A stretch of DNA of 64,000 nucleotides from assembly GCA_905221605.1 (NCBI GenBank), contig CAJNDS010000047.1, positions 62,001 through 126,000 of the forward strand. Direction: 5' to 3'. The position numbers and the translations under genes are program-made. The notes beneath the pieces were generated by a model that saw nothing but the letters and a program-made list of their open reading frames with translations, ran no database searches and was not told the DNA's origin. Below, in pieces: positions 33,351 through 44,508 of the stretch (positions are counted from its first letter, which is position 1; each line of letters starts with the position of its first letter). This stretch comes from Symbiodinium natans. Lineage: Eukaryota > Sar > Dinophyceae > Suessiales > Symbiodiniaceae.

Positions 33351-34700
33351 TCAAGCGGCTCGGCTAAAACCCAAAAAACCCTAAACTCTGATATCCAAAC
33401 AGTAAGCATCTGAAACCCCGATGGGTTTTTGGTTTCAGGTTTAGATTTAGTAGGGCTCGAGGTTCCGGCTTTGGGGTTTACTGTTTAGGGTTTAGGGTTT
33501 AGTGTTCAGGGTTTAGTGTCTAACGTTTAGGGTTTAGTTTGAAATGTTTAAGGTTTAGTTTTTGGGTTAAGTGCTAAAGTGTTTAGGGTTTCGTGCTAAG
33601 TGTTTGGGGTTTGTGCTAAGGGCTTAGTATTAAGCTTTAGGGTTAGTGTTTAGGGTTTAGTGTTAAGGGTTTCGGGTTTGGTTTTTTAGGGTTAAGGGTT
33701 TTAAGGATTTTTACAAATTCAAATGACCTGGGGAAGGCAACGGGGCTTCTCCAGACCATTGACAACTTGAAAATCCTTCTGTTGAGGGTTTAGGGTTCAG
33801 TATTCAGGGTTTAGTGTGTAGGGTTTAGTGTGTAATGTTTAGGGCATAGTTTTTAGGGTGTAGTGTTTAAGTGTTTTGGGTTTAGTGTTTAGAAAGGGAT
33901 TAGTGCTTAAGTGTTTAGGGTTTCGTGTTCAGTGTTTGGGGTTCGTGCTAAGGGCTTAGTGTTAAGCTTTTAGGCTTAGTGTTAAGGGTCTACTTCTGAG
34001 TGTTTAGGGTTCAGTGCTAAGGGTTTCGGTTTCTTTTTGGGGTTACGGGTTTTAAGGGTTTTTACTAGTGTTCAGGGTTTAGTGTGTAGGGTTTAGTGTG
34101 TAATGTTTAGGGTTTAGTTTTTAGGGTGTAGTGTTTAAGGGTTTAGGGTTTAGTGTTTAGGGTCTAGTGCTTAAGTGTTTAGGGTTTCCTGTTAAGTGTT
34201 TGGGGTTTGTGCTAAGGGCTTAGTCTTAAGTTTTTAGGGTTCGTGTTTAGGGTCTGGTGCTGAGTTTTTAGGGCTTAGTAGTGCTTATGTGTTTAGGGTT
34301 TCGTGTCAAGTGTTTGGGGTTCGTGGGCCTAGTGTTAATTTTTTTAGGGTTACTCTTTAGGGTCTAGTGCTGAGTGTTTCGGGTTTAGTGTTAAGGGTTT
34401 CGGGTTTGGTTTTTTGGATTAAGGGTTTTAAGGATTTTTACTAGTGTTCAGGGTTTAGTGTGTAGGGTTTAGTGTTTAGGGTTTAGTGTTTAGGGTTTAG
34501 TTTTTAGGGTCGGGTGTAGTGTTTACGTGTTTAGGGTTTAGTGTTTAGGGTCTAGTTAAATGTTTAGGGTTTCATGTTAAGTGTTTGGGGTTGGTGCTAA
34601 GGGCTTAGTGTTAAGTGTTTAGGGTTAGTGTTTAGGCTTTCATGTTAAGTGTTTGGGGTTTGTGCTACGGGCTTAGTGTTAAGTTTTTAGGGTTAAGGGT
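33351..34700 (+). repeat. TTTAGTG/TTTAGGG degenerate tract with longer-period repeats
   Basis: Over 1 kb of GGGTTTAGTGTTTAGGG-type units. A longer block beginning TAGTGTTCAGGGTTTAGTG recurs at about 33,800, 34,073 and 34,441, and GGTTTGTGCTAAGGGCTTAG recurs at about 33,606, 33,945, 34,205 and 34,660. No gene. Confidence 0.85.
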
Positions 34701-34722
34701 TTAAGGGTTTTTGCAAGTTTAC

Positions 34723-35302
34723 ATGATCTGGGGAAGGCACTGGGGCTTCCCCAGACCATCTAAACTTTGAAAATCCTTAAAATCTTATAAAAATCTTTAA
34801 GCTTCTGTTTAAACATTCTCAGGATTTTGAAGGTTTTAAGGCTTTTAAGCCTATTAAAGACCTTAAATTGCTTACGTATTTAAGTGGCTGCCCTTTGCGG
34901 ATTTTAGAGATTTTTGAAGTTGCCAATGGTCTGGAGAAGCCCCGGTGCCTTCCCCAGACCATATAGATTTTTACAAATCCGTAAAACCCTGAAATTCTTG
35001 CAGTTGTAAATGGCTGTCCTTTTGAAGTTTAAAGTTTTTAGGATGTTCGATTCTAAAATCCGTAACTTCCTTAATTTTAAACGGCTGCCCGTTTTTAATT
35101 TTTAAGGAATTTTAGACTTTTAAGGGATAAACGCTTCGAGGTTTTTAAGGGCTTTAAAGCCTTTTAAGATCCTCTAAATCTTGAAATTTTTGAAAGGCTT
35201 TAAGTACCTTAAAACCCTTCAAATTTGAAAAGGGCTGCCCCTTTAAAGGATTTTTAAAATTGCAAATGGTCTGGGGAAGCCCCGGTGCCTTCCACAGATC
35301 AT
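34723..35302. repeat. A+T-rich block with dispersed CTGGGGAAG palindromes
   Basis: Palindrome ATGRTCTGGGGAAG/CTTCCCCAGACCAT with an 8-9 base centre occurs at 34,723-34,759, 34,926-34,962 and 35,266-35,302, plus 33,723-33,759 upstream. The first two of the four are in one orientation, the last two inverted. Between them GGCTGCCCTTT-like words recur (34,885; 35,012; 35,083; 35,233) in TTTAAAG-rich DNA. Confidence 0.8.
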
Positions 35303-35882
35303 CTACATTTTACAAACCCCTTAAACCCTGAAAAGCCTTAAACTTCTAATTGCTACCCTTCTAAAATTTCATGGGGCCGCAAGACACAAGTTTCAGAAGC
35401 AAAATGCCCATAAAAACACTAGTGTTTTTATAGAGGATAATATACTAGAGCTTTTTGTATTCCAGTGCAGTTTTGACTGCATTTTTCCGAGGAAAAAGCA
35501 GAAAATCAGACAAAGACGAAGACAAGAAAACCATAGGTGTGGATCATGGGGGGGGGGGGCTGACCTATAATTCCTATGAGAACCATAAACCTTTTTGGCG
35601 TTCATTTCGTCCACAAGGTTCTAGACCCATGAGTAACCTGGGAATGAAAAGGGTGCCCCTTCTGGTTTAAAAGAGGATTGGGAACCTAACGGTTTAGGGT
35701 TTAGGGTTTAGGGTTTAGGGTCTAGGGTCTAGGGTTTAGGGTTTAGGGCTTGGGGTCTTTTTCCGGGGAGCTTGGGGCTACTCCGGGTCCTGGCATTCTT
35801 TCAGAAGTCTTCTTGCCCCATATGTGGTACAATCTTTGAAAGGTCAATGTCTGATGTTCTGATGATGGCATGTGCTCTGCCA
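35303..35882. other. Unique sequence plus degenerate G-strand run
   Basis: Frames on both strands at 35,393-35,670 have no domain. 35,630-35,690 has MITE B-like words (GAGTAACCTGGGAATG, AAGGGTGCCCC). 35,692-35,755 is a mixed TTTAGGG/TCTAGGG run. Confidence 0.55.
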
Positions 35883-36028
35883 CCCTAAACCCTAAACCCT
35901 AAACCCTAAACCCTAAACCCTAAACCCTAAACCCTTAACCCTAAACCCTAAACCCTAAACCCTGAACCCTGAACCCTAAACCCTAAACCCTAAACCCTAA
36001 ACCCTAAACCCTAAACCCTAAACCCTGC
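35883..36028 (-). repeat. Interstitial telomeric array, about 20 CCCTAAA units
   Basis: 146 bp with single CCCTTAA and two CCCTGAA variants inside. Confidence 0.95.
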
Positions 36029-36265
36029 CATGCCTGGCACCTGTTTCGGGCTTTCGGGTTTAGGACCCGAAGGGTTTAGGCGGTTTATGGTTACAGGGTA
36101 GGGTGCGGAGCTTGAGCTTCTGAAGTTCGCGGCCCTGAGGGTTTAGGGTTTAGGGTTTAGGGTTTAGGGCTTAGGGTTGAGAGGTACTCATCTTAAAGTC
36201 GGAAGATGGGAACAAGTGGCGATCGGCAAGGGCCGGCACCCCTCAGCAACCACAAAAAGCCCTCC

Positions 36266-36400
36266 AAAGTAGGGCCTTCATAATCGGAGTAAGGATTTTT
36301 TGGGGGGTTTAGGGTTTAGGGTTTAGGGTTTAGGGTTTAGGGTTTAGGGTTTAGGGTTTAGGGTTTAGGGTGGTCTAATTATAGTAGCTATCCCGACCCC
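36266..36400. mobile_element. MITE D copy split by a telomeric array
   Basis: Left part GGGCCTTCATAATCGGAGTA (36,270-36,295) and right part CTAATTATAGTAGCTATCCCG (36,376-36,397) correspond to the left and middle of MITE D. At the point where copies 1 and 2 have GGGGGGTTATT or GGGGGGTATT, this copy has GGGGGG followed by about nine TTTAGGG units (36,305-36,370). Confidence 0.6.
36305..36370 (+). repeat. Telomeric array inside MITE D, 9 TTTAGGG units
   Basis: Perfect array beginning in the G run of the element. Confidence 0.96.
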
Positions 36401-36548
36401 GATATTCGCTGCAGCTCTGGAGGTTCAGGGGGCTTAGGGTTGAGCGCCTGAGTAAGCTTGACGGTACTTGGAGGTTCTTGGTGCTTACTAACCAAGTATA
36501 AATCTTTGGGTTCGGGGTTTAGGGTTTAGGGTTTAGGGTTTAGGGTTT

Positions 36549-36657
36549 ACTTATTACTGTACTTATCACTGTACTTATCACTGTACTTATAACCGTACTT
36601 ATAACTGTACTTATCACTGTACTTATAACTGTACTTAGAACTGTACTTATAACCGTA
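36549..36657 (+). repeat. 12-bp tandem repeat ACTGTACTTATA
   Basis: Nine units with ACTGTACTTATC, ACCGTACTTATA and ACTGTACTTAGA variants, starting inside the last TTTA of a short telomeric array. Confidence 0.93.
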
Positions 36658-38340
36658 TTAGGGCACTTAAGGGGCTTCCGAGTGGGTTAGAAGCACAGCT
36701 ATAATTGATGAATAAGTACCATGAGGCTCCAAGTAAGCCATATCCTGGAGGCTCACAAAGAAGCCGAGCGGTCCGGGAAAGCCATCCCCGCTGCGCCTCA
36801 ACTGTACTGTGCAAGGCAGCATGACATGCATCTCCAAAGGCGGAGGGGGCTGTCGCCGGGACTCCTGCCCTGAAGGGTTTAGGGTTTAGGGTTTAGGGTT
36901 TAGGGTTTAGGATTTAGGGTTCCAGCATCTTACACTTCGAACCAAATCGAAGACTTTCACCCTCTAAGCCCTACAAGTCTTGACCTCGGAGATGCATGGA
37001 GAAGCGGGGAGGGGGTGAACTTCGAAGGCCACAAGCTGTAGAAACTTGCCAAAGGGCACGGCTTCAAAGAAGCTGCCAACGCCTCCTCGCCTCGTAAATT
37101 CGAACCCTAAATCCTAAACCCTAGACCCTAAACCCCTTGAGGAGGCGAGGTGCACTTTATACACATCTCTGTTTGCAGCTTTTGGGGATCCCATCCTGCA
37201 CCGAAGAAGTTTTGGGGTTTGGAGGCAAGGGTTTAGAGTTTAGGGTTTAGGGTCTAGGGTTTAGGGTTTCGGGCTACAGGGCTTAGGGTTCTAAGGGCTT
37301 CGGGTGTTCATGATGTTTATGCAATGATATGTTGGGCATGTGGCTTGGTAGGCGGGCTTATGGTGGGCTTAAGTTTAGGGTTTGGGTTTAGGGTTTAGGG
37401 TGTATGGTTTAGGCTTGAGGGCTGATCTTTTGGAGTTTAGGGTCTAGGGTTTTGACAAGAGTGTAGGCTTAGCTCTTGGGGGGGGGGGGGGAGGTTGAGG
37501 CTTTAGGGTGGGATCCCCCCAGAACAAAATGTCACGAGTAAACCCAAAACCCTAAAACCCTAAACCCTAAAACCCTAAAACCCTAAAACCCTAAACCCCT
37601 AAAACCCCAAAACCCCTAAAACCCTAAAGCCCCTAAAACCCTAAAACCCTAAAGCCTCAACCCTCAACCCTAAACCTTAAACCCTAAACCCATAAACCCT
37701 AGACTCAGTCTGAAGATTCTTCGAGCTCAAACCAGCTCAGTCAGAAGACCAGGGCGCCCCCACCCGAGCTTTTGAGTTTATAATTAATAGGCTTTAGGGG
37801 TTCAGGGGTTCAGGGGTTTAGGGTTTAGGGTTTAGGGTTTAGGGTTTAGGTTTTAGGGTTTAGGGTTTAGGGTTGAGGGTTGAGGGTTTAGGGTTTAGGT
37901 TTTTTAGGGGTTTTAGGGTGGTTGAGTTTGGTAGAAGAGAATAAAGTCAGCCTATAGGTCTTGAGACCCTAACCCTGAAGCCCCCCGTGCTAGACCCGAA
38001 ACCCTAAACCCTAAACCCTAAACCCTAAACCCTAAACCCTAAACCCTAAACCCTCTACGTTCCCGGGTGTCATAACCTTCCTCTAAGCCATAGCCCCCTA
38101 AACCCTATTGCACTTTCCGCCCTAAAATCTTCCAAACCCGGCTACTTGCAACACGCGTAAGTCTTCAGAAGCCCGCGCCCGCAAGGCCTAACGCTACCAT
38201 GACCCTAAACCCTAAACCCTAAACCCTAAACCCTAAACCCTAAACCCGAAACCCTAAACCCAAAACCCAAAACCCAAAACCCAAAACCCTAACCTCAAAC
38301 AAGCTCCAGGGCTGAGCGAACCAGCGGGAAAGAATGTGGT
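36658..38340. other. Mosaic, no gene recognised
   Basis: Arrays at 36,874-36,920, 37,225-37,270 and 37,375-37,410, a CCCTAAAA-rich tract 37,540-37,700, a G-strand tract 37,815-37,910, and C-strand runs 38,000-38,053 and 38,203-38,290 (with CCCAAAA variants). At 37,077-37,150 CGCCTCCTCGCCTCG and GAGGAGGCGAGG flank a short C-strand run as an inverted repeat. Confidence 0.65.
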
Positions 38341-38395
38341 ACACTGTGTGTGTGTGTGCGCGTGTGTGTGCGTGTCTGTGGGTGTGTGTGTGCTT
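38341..38395 (+). repeat. TG/CG microsatellite
   Basis: About 55 bp of alternating purine-pyrimidine TGTGTG with CGCG steps; Z-DNA-prone. Confidence 0.9.
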
Positions 38396-38629
38396 TTACG
38401 GGAAGGGTTTAGGGTTTAGGGTTTAGGGTTTAAGTTTTAGGCTCGTGCAACAAGCCGTCCAGCTCCACAGAAGGGTCGGCCCTGGTAAATGGGTCAGAGA
38501 CCCCACTACTCTTGGTAGGTGGGTATGCGGATGCACACCTGGCTCACCCTGGGCAGTTAATCCCTTTCCCCTCTGCTGGCTTAAGTGAGAAATCGGCCCG
38601 CCCGTGGAAGCGGATGTTTCGAGGATATG

Positions 38630-38870
38630 ATATTCAGATATGTATATGTACAATAATAATAGTAAAAATATCTTATATATATATGTGTATGTGCATATAT
38701 ATATATATATATGTGTATTATGAGTCGTATAATAATACTATAACAGAACATTATATGATATAATACAATACAATATGATACAATACGTTACAAAATAATA
38801 CAATGTACTCTAATATATTATATAATGTAATGAAATATAATATACATATATGGCGACAATATGAAATAGT
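38630..38870. repeat. A+T-rich microsatellite region
   Basis: TA runs (38,672-38,712) followed by ATACAATACAATATGATAC-type degenerate units to about 38,850. The short frames here are not genes. Confidence 0.8.
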
Positions 38871-40039
38871 ATAGGGGGTCACTTGCTTGGAGAGCAAAGT
38901 AGCTGTCGCGTGGTCGTGTGTCATGTTGCATGTTGCGTCTCATGTCTGTGTCGCATCTCTAAACCCTAAACCCTAAACACAGAAGACGGCCAAAGGGAGG
39001 CCGGAAAGGGAGCGCCCGAAGGAGTTAGAGTCACAAGTATTCTCTTAACTAGGGTCCCTTTCTTGGGGGTCCCCAATTTTGGGGTGCCCCCTGTGGGGGC
39101 TTCCGAAATGTTTGGGACTGTAGGGGACCCCACCAGGGACCCCAATATAGACGTCACATGGGCATCCCGTCTCAAAGGGTCTTGCCTTGGCGCAGGGTTA
39201 GGCCACGGGGGCAGAGGGTGGAGGGTTTAAACTAATCCGAAGTATGCGCCCCGAATTTTGTGTCGGGTCCCCTGTTATATAACCTTCACAATTGTACACT
39301 ATACATAATGAACGGCCCATAGTTCGGATCCCTCTAAGTCCAATTAAACAAGGGTAAGGGACCATACTAAGGGCCCATGGTTCCAACCTTAGAATCAAGG
39401 GTTTCAAGGGTTTTTAGGGTTTGGGACTTCGGACCCTGGGCTACTATCTTTTCCCAAAAACCAGCTCTGAATCATCGACCCTTCGCCACCCCAAAACTCT
39501 TGGCCACCAAGAGGCAGCTGCCATCACAGCCAATCAAAAGGAAGCTGGCACCCTGATCTCTATCACCGGAAGACCTTCCTGATGACCCTATTGCAAGTTG
39601 CATGCTTGCGTGGCTGGTTTGGGGTACACTCATACTCGCCCATCCACCGGAAACACAATGCCCCCAACCTTCCGGCAGATTATGGCTGCCAAGGCAACCC
39701 TATCTCACCAAAAACTGTAAGGTTGTAGCACCAGGTCGCAACACAGCGACCCTAATTTAATCCCTCTAAGCCCTCAAACCCTCAACTCTAAACCCTTGGC
39801 CCCAGTCGCGTCTGGAACAAAGAACTATTTTCCACGGCAAAGCCGGCAGTACTCCCAGACTCGATGAGTGATATCGGGCTAAGAGAATCGATGGGGCCCC
39901 CGAATCCCCCCCCCCGGTTTAGAGCTTCGGGTTCCCCCTCAACCTTCAACACTAAACCCAACGATGGTGCCAGGTCCTCGTCATACACGCGCCTTTTCTG
40001 GGATAAGACTTCAAGGTTACGGAGATCCTTCCGTCCTGG
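38871..40039. other. Unique sequence, no gene recognised
   Basis: 39,040-39,165 repeats GGGGACCCC/GGGTGCCCC-like words; 39,354-39,381 is a dispersed repeat piece (GGTAAGGGACCATACTAAGG). Frames at 38,966-39,175, 39,198-39,407 and 39,788-39,988 show no domain. Confidence 0.55.
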
Positions 40040-40125
40040 GATGCCTGCTTCTCCTTCTCCTTCTCCTTCTCCTTCTCCTTCTTCTCCTTCTTCTTCTTCT
40101 TCTTCTTCTTATGTTTCTTGTGTTT
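40040..40125 (+). repeat. Polypyrimidine CTCCTT/CTT tract
   Basis: About 75 bp of pure pyrimidine (TTCTCC units then CTT units): mirror-repeat, triplex-prone. Encodes Ser-Pro or Lys-Glu repeats in the short frames that cross it. Confidence 0.93.
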
Positions 40126-40619
40126 ATCACTGATATCCAATAGTGATACGGGTTTAGGGTTTAGGGTTTAGGGATACTAGGACTCAGAGCAGGCCCTTCA
40201 TTCCCCTCTTTCTAGGGTTGAGGGTGTCGTTATAGGACTCCCAAAATGCCGTTCAGGGTCTAGGGTTGAGGGTTTAGGGTGTAGGGTGTAGGGTTTAGGG
40301 TTTAGGGTTTAGGAAATTCGGCTCAGAGGTTGGCGGCCAGAACGTACTCGATTAGGTTTCCCTCAGTCCTTAACCTTCGACCCTCAACCCGAAGCCCTGA
40401 ATCCTGAACCCTGAACCCTACACCCAAAACACTAAGAATCCCAAACCCTAAACCCTAAACCCTAAACCCTAAACCCTAAACCCTATAAACCCTAGCCCTA
40501 AACCCTAAACCCCAAACCTCCTTCAGTCCCAAGCGGCCGTCAGGAAACATGGAACCATGCCAGGCCAAGAACTCTGGAAAAGTAAGTCGACCGTCGTTGT
40601 CCGAGTCCTTGTTTGGGTT

Positions 40620-40850
40620 TAGGGTTTAGGGTTTAGGGTTTAGGTTTTAGGTTTTAGGGGTTAGGGGTTAGGGTCTAGGGTTTAGGGTTTAGGGTTTAGC
40701 GTTTAGGGTTTGGGGTTTAGGGTTTCTGGTTTCGCTCAACCCAGTTGAGTGAAACCCGAAACCCTAAACCCTAAACCCTAAACCTAAAACCTAAAACCTA
40801 AAACCTAAAACCAAAAACCCTAAATCCTATATAAACCCTAAACCCAAACC
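40620..40850. repeat. Foldback with telomeric arms
   Basis: The centre GGTTTCGCTCAAC-CCA-GTTGAGTGAAACC (about 40,731-40,759) is an inverted repeat. The left arm is G-strand telomeric repeat with TTTTAGG variants; the right arm is C-strand repeat with matching CCTAAAA variants. Both arms also share a GGGTTTC/GAAACCC step next to the centre. Confidence 0.8.
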
Positions 40851-41560
40851 CTTAAAAGGAAGCGCTTTTTTTAGGGGAACCCTCCAGTTTCATGAGGGTC
40901 CATGCGCTCGGGGGCTGTGGGCACCTTTTGGGGGCTTTTGGGGTTGAGGGTTTGGGGTTTGGGGTTTAGGGTTAGGGGTTTAGGGTTTAGGGTTTGGGGT
41001 TCAGGGTGTGGGGTTTAGGGTTTGGGGTTTTGGGTTTTTAGGGTTTGAAAGTTTAGGGTTTCAAGGTCAAAAAGTGAGCTCGGAAGCTTGTGAAACCATG
41101 CTAGAGACAGTCTTCCTGCTTTCCCCAGGCCCGAAAGGTTTAGGGTTTAGGGTTTAGCGTTTAGGATTTAGGGTTCAGGGTTTAGGGCTCTACACCTGCG
41201 TACGTGACCTTGCTTTGGGTCTGCCTGCCATTTTCATTTCGCGGTTGGTCCATTGGGGGGGGGGGGGGGGAGCACATACATATGTATGTGGGGCTTCGGG
41301 TTTGAGGCTGGACATGATTTGTGTTCGTGCTCTCGGATTGAAGGGTGCACGGCTCCCCTTCCGGCCACTGGCGGGAGTTGAATCAGGGTATAGGGAGATA
41401 TAGGGTTTAGGGTTTAGGGCAAAAGCAACGACAAAACATTTGCCCAACCCCTGCAGCTGCAGGTGTCGGCCTGGAAAACGCGCTACGATTACGGTGTGGA
41501 AGCTATTATCTATCTGAAAAAACTTACGTATATACATATATGCACTTCTATTTTCTAGAA
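40851..41560. other. Mosaic, no gene recognised
   Basis: G-strand TTTGGGG/TTTAGGG run 40,940-41,050, short run 41,140-41,190, G run at 41,257-41,270, then unique sequence. The minus frame 41,190-41,669 crosses the microsatellite and is not convincing. Confidence 0.6.
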
Positions 41561-41563
41561 ACA

Positions 41564-41566
<3 letters not shown>

Positions 41567-41598
<32 letters not shown>

Positions 41599-41640
41599 AT
41601 ATATATATATATACATATGTATATATATATATATATATGC
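41567..41640. repeat. TA microsatellite
   Basis: About 70 bp of TATATA with two TTTGTA/CATATG interruptions. Confidence 0.92.
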
Positions 41641-41841
41641 TGCTCATTGTAGCAAAGACACAAACTCATTGATGACCACGGGCGGCGTTTAAAGACTTCG
41701 TTCCGAAAGTTGTGAAACCATAAACCCTAAACCCTGAACCCTAAAATGTAAATCCCGCAAGCCAACGGATGCAGCTTCTCAGACGTGAGCCTTCGCACAG
41801 GCATGTGGGCTGAACCAAAAACACTACACCATAAACCTTGT

Positions 41842-41894
41842 TAGGGTTTAGGGTTTAGGGTTTAGGGTTTAGGGTTTAGGGTTTAGGGTTTAGG
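41842..41894 (+). repeat. Interstitial telomeric array, 7-8 TTTAGGG units
   Basis: Perfect apart from the first 6-mer. Confidence 0.95.
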
Positions 41895-42237
41895 CTCCCT
41901 AAACAGACTATTTTATACCCTCAACCCTGCGCCTCGAGGGGTTTTACATGACCGGAAACACGGCAACAGGAAACTTGGCTGCACTGTGGCACCTGGCTCA
42001 ATACTGAAACTTCGGGGTTTATTGTTCCCTGTTCACAAGCTTTGGGGTTCAGGGTTAAGAGGGTTCAGGGTTTTAGGGCTTAGGGTACGCTTCCAAGGAA
42101 ACCGTCTTGGGTTTAGGGCCTTAGGGTTTAGGGTTTAGGGTTTAGGGGTTCAGGGTGCTCCAATCGCAGCTTCGGTGCAGCTTCTTTCCAATACCTGGCA
42201 CGCGTCACCAGCCGACTCATACTAGTTAGGGAAGCTT

Positions 42238-42281
42238 AGGGTTTAGGGTTTAGGGTTTAGGGTTTAGGGTTTAGGGTTTAG
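42238..42281 (+). repeat. Interstitial telomeric array, 6 TTTAGGG units
   Basis: Perfect, ending TTTAGCCAGC. Confidence 0.94.
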
Positions 42282-42687
42282 CCAGCAAACCCTTGACTGC
42301 CGGGTGTTTGAGGTCGAAGGGCTTTGGTCCAATCCCTAGACCCAAACCCTGGTTCTCAATAAACCCTAAACCCTACTTAAATCCTAACCCCCAATTAAAC
42401 CCAAAACCCGAATTTAACCCTAAGAGCTAGACCCTAAACGCTAAACCCTAAACTCTTGAAACCTCCCTGCAGAGTTATGGGTCACATCCCCTTAGCGCCC
42501 CGAACCACCCCTACGAATCCGAACCCTCAACCCTCAACCCTCAACCCTCAACCCTAAACCCTGAACCCTTCAGACTATAGAGCTGTAAACCCTTCACCAC
42601 CGGCTCCCGAACCCCCCCCCCCCCCCCCAAAACGATAAACCCCAAACCTGAAGAGCCCCAGCCCCCAGAACCCGAAAAAAGACACGG

Positions 42688-42739
42688 GTTTAGGGTTTAG
42701 GGTTTAGGGTTTAGGGTTTAGGGTTTAGGGTTTAGGGTT
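42688..42739 (+). repeat. Interstitial telomeric array, 7 TTTAGGG units
   Basis: Perfect, running straight into the AACCCTCAAAA tract. Confidence 0.94.
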
Positions 42740-43180
42740 AAACACACCTCAAAAAGCCCTCAAAAAACCCTCAAAACATACCTCCACATAGCCTCAGAAA
42801 ACCCTCAAAGAAAACCCTACCCTCCAACAACCCTTAGAAGGCCTCTAAAACTCGGAAAACCCCCCAAAAAAATTAATCTTAGAAAACATTGAAAAACTCT
42901 GACAGGAAAACTCACGCAACCCAAACACAAACCCCAGAAAACCCTCAGCGACTCTGAAAAACAACTCAAACAACCCTCAAAAACAAACCCCCAGAAAATC
43001 TGAAAAAACTTACACAACCCTCGAAAAACAACTCAGAAAACCCTCAACAACCGGTTGACAACCGTTTTTCACCTCCACAAAAAGAACCTCAGAAACCACT
43101 CCGAAAACTCTGCAAAGCAAACTCAAGCAACCCTCAAACAACCCTCAGAAAAAAGAAAACAACAACAAAAAAACACTCTC
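42740..43180 (-). repeat. Degenerate AACCCTCAGAAAA tract
   Basis: About 440 bp of AACCCTCARAAAAC and AACTCAGAAAAC units of irregular length. The minus frame 42,817-43,017 (Phe-Leu-Gly rich) is a by-product. Confidence 0.8.
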
Positions 43181-43224
43181 CCTAAACCCTAAACCCTAAA
43201 CCCTAAACCCTAAACCCTCAAAAA

Positions 43225-43226
<2 letters not shown>

Positions 43227-43254
<28 letters not shown>
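43227..43254 (+). repeat. 28-base poly-C run
   Basis: Twenty-eight consecutive C between AAAAATG and TTCCCC, right after a short CCCTAAA array. Confidence 0.9.
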
Positions 43255-43255
<1 letters not shown>

Positions 43256-44508
43256 TCCCCTGGGGCGCCTGATGAGCTTTGCCTCGGAGATGTCAGTCGA
43301 CTCCTTGACCTCGGAATTTTGGACTTTAGCCCAAAACCCTAAACCCTAAACCCTAAGTCTTAAACCCTAAACCCTAAACCCTAAACCCTAAACCCTAAAC
43401 CCTAAACCCTAAACCCTAAACCCTAAGCCCGGGGTAGTTACATGCTCCCTTTGTATGGGGCCCTAATTGGGGGATCCCTCTTATAAGCCTTATATACCGT
43501 ATACAGCCCTTTTAGGGGTTTGGGGTGTTGCTGTGCCTAGGGTGTTAGAGTTTTAGGGTTTCAGGGTTTGGGGTTGAGTTTAGGGTTTGGAGGTTTGCAG
43601 GGTTCAAAGTTTTAGGCTTAAGGATTTAGGGCTTTAAGGCTTTAACCTTTTGGCATTAGCGTGTGGCGTTTGGGGTTCTAGGCCTCGGGGGTTGGGGTTT
43701 AGGATTTGGGGTGGTTTAGTGCTTGGGCCTTCGGTGTTGGGGTTTGGGGTTTGGGGTTTAGGGTTTAAGGTTTAGAATTTAGGGTTTCGGGTTAGGGTTT
43801 AGGGTAGAGCCCTATACCTCGAGCCAGCTTGGTTTAGGGCTTCGTCTCCCCAAAACGCAAAGCCGTGAAACTACGCAGGGTTTAGGGTTTAGGGTTTAGG
43901 GGGCAGCTTCTTCACGTGCAGCGGAGCCGCTTTCATCATGGAGTACAACGCCTCGGCATTCAATTCCAAACCGGACTGCTTACGGTAGGGAGAATTATGA
44001 GCTCTAACCCTAAACCCCAAGCCCTAAACCCGAAACCCTAACCCAAAACCCTAATCCCCAACCCAAAACTACCCCAAAACCATACTACATAGAGCTTGCG
44101 GGTAGCTACAAGTCACGTCCTTTGGGATGACAACAGGCAGTGACCACGGGTGTTATTTAGGGTTTTTAAGGTTTAGGGTTTACTAGGGAGTACATAAGGG
44201 ATCCCCCAATGAAGGGCGCATACTAAGGCCTTTGCAAATGAGATGCTTCAGGCCATGGGTTACTGTACGGTCCAGGGTTGAAGCTTCACAGTCCCTAAAC
44301 CCTATAGAACCCAATAAACCCTAAACCCCAAACCCCAAACCCCAAGCCTTAAACCCCAAACCCTAAACCCTAACAAAAGCCCTACACTCTCCCACTCTGA
44401 CTGAAACGGCAACCTTCGAAGGTTTAGGACTCAGGGTGCGGGGTTTCAGGGTATAGAGCTCAGGGCTAAGGGTTACCAGCCTGCAATTTGGCAGTTGGTG
44501 AACTAGGC
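43255..44508. other. Mosaic, no gene recognised
   Basis: C-strand array 43,365-43,426 (8-9 units), then a dispersed repeat piece at 43,430-43,470, a degenerate G-strand tract 43,520-43,805, and short runs near 43,880 and 44,310-44,370. Confidence 0.65.
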
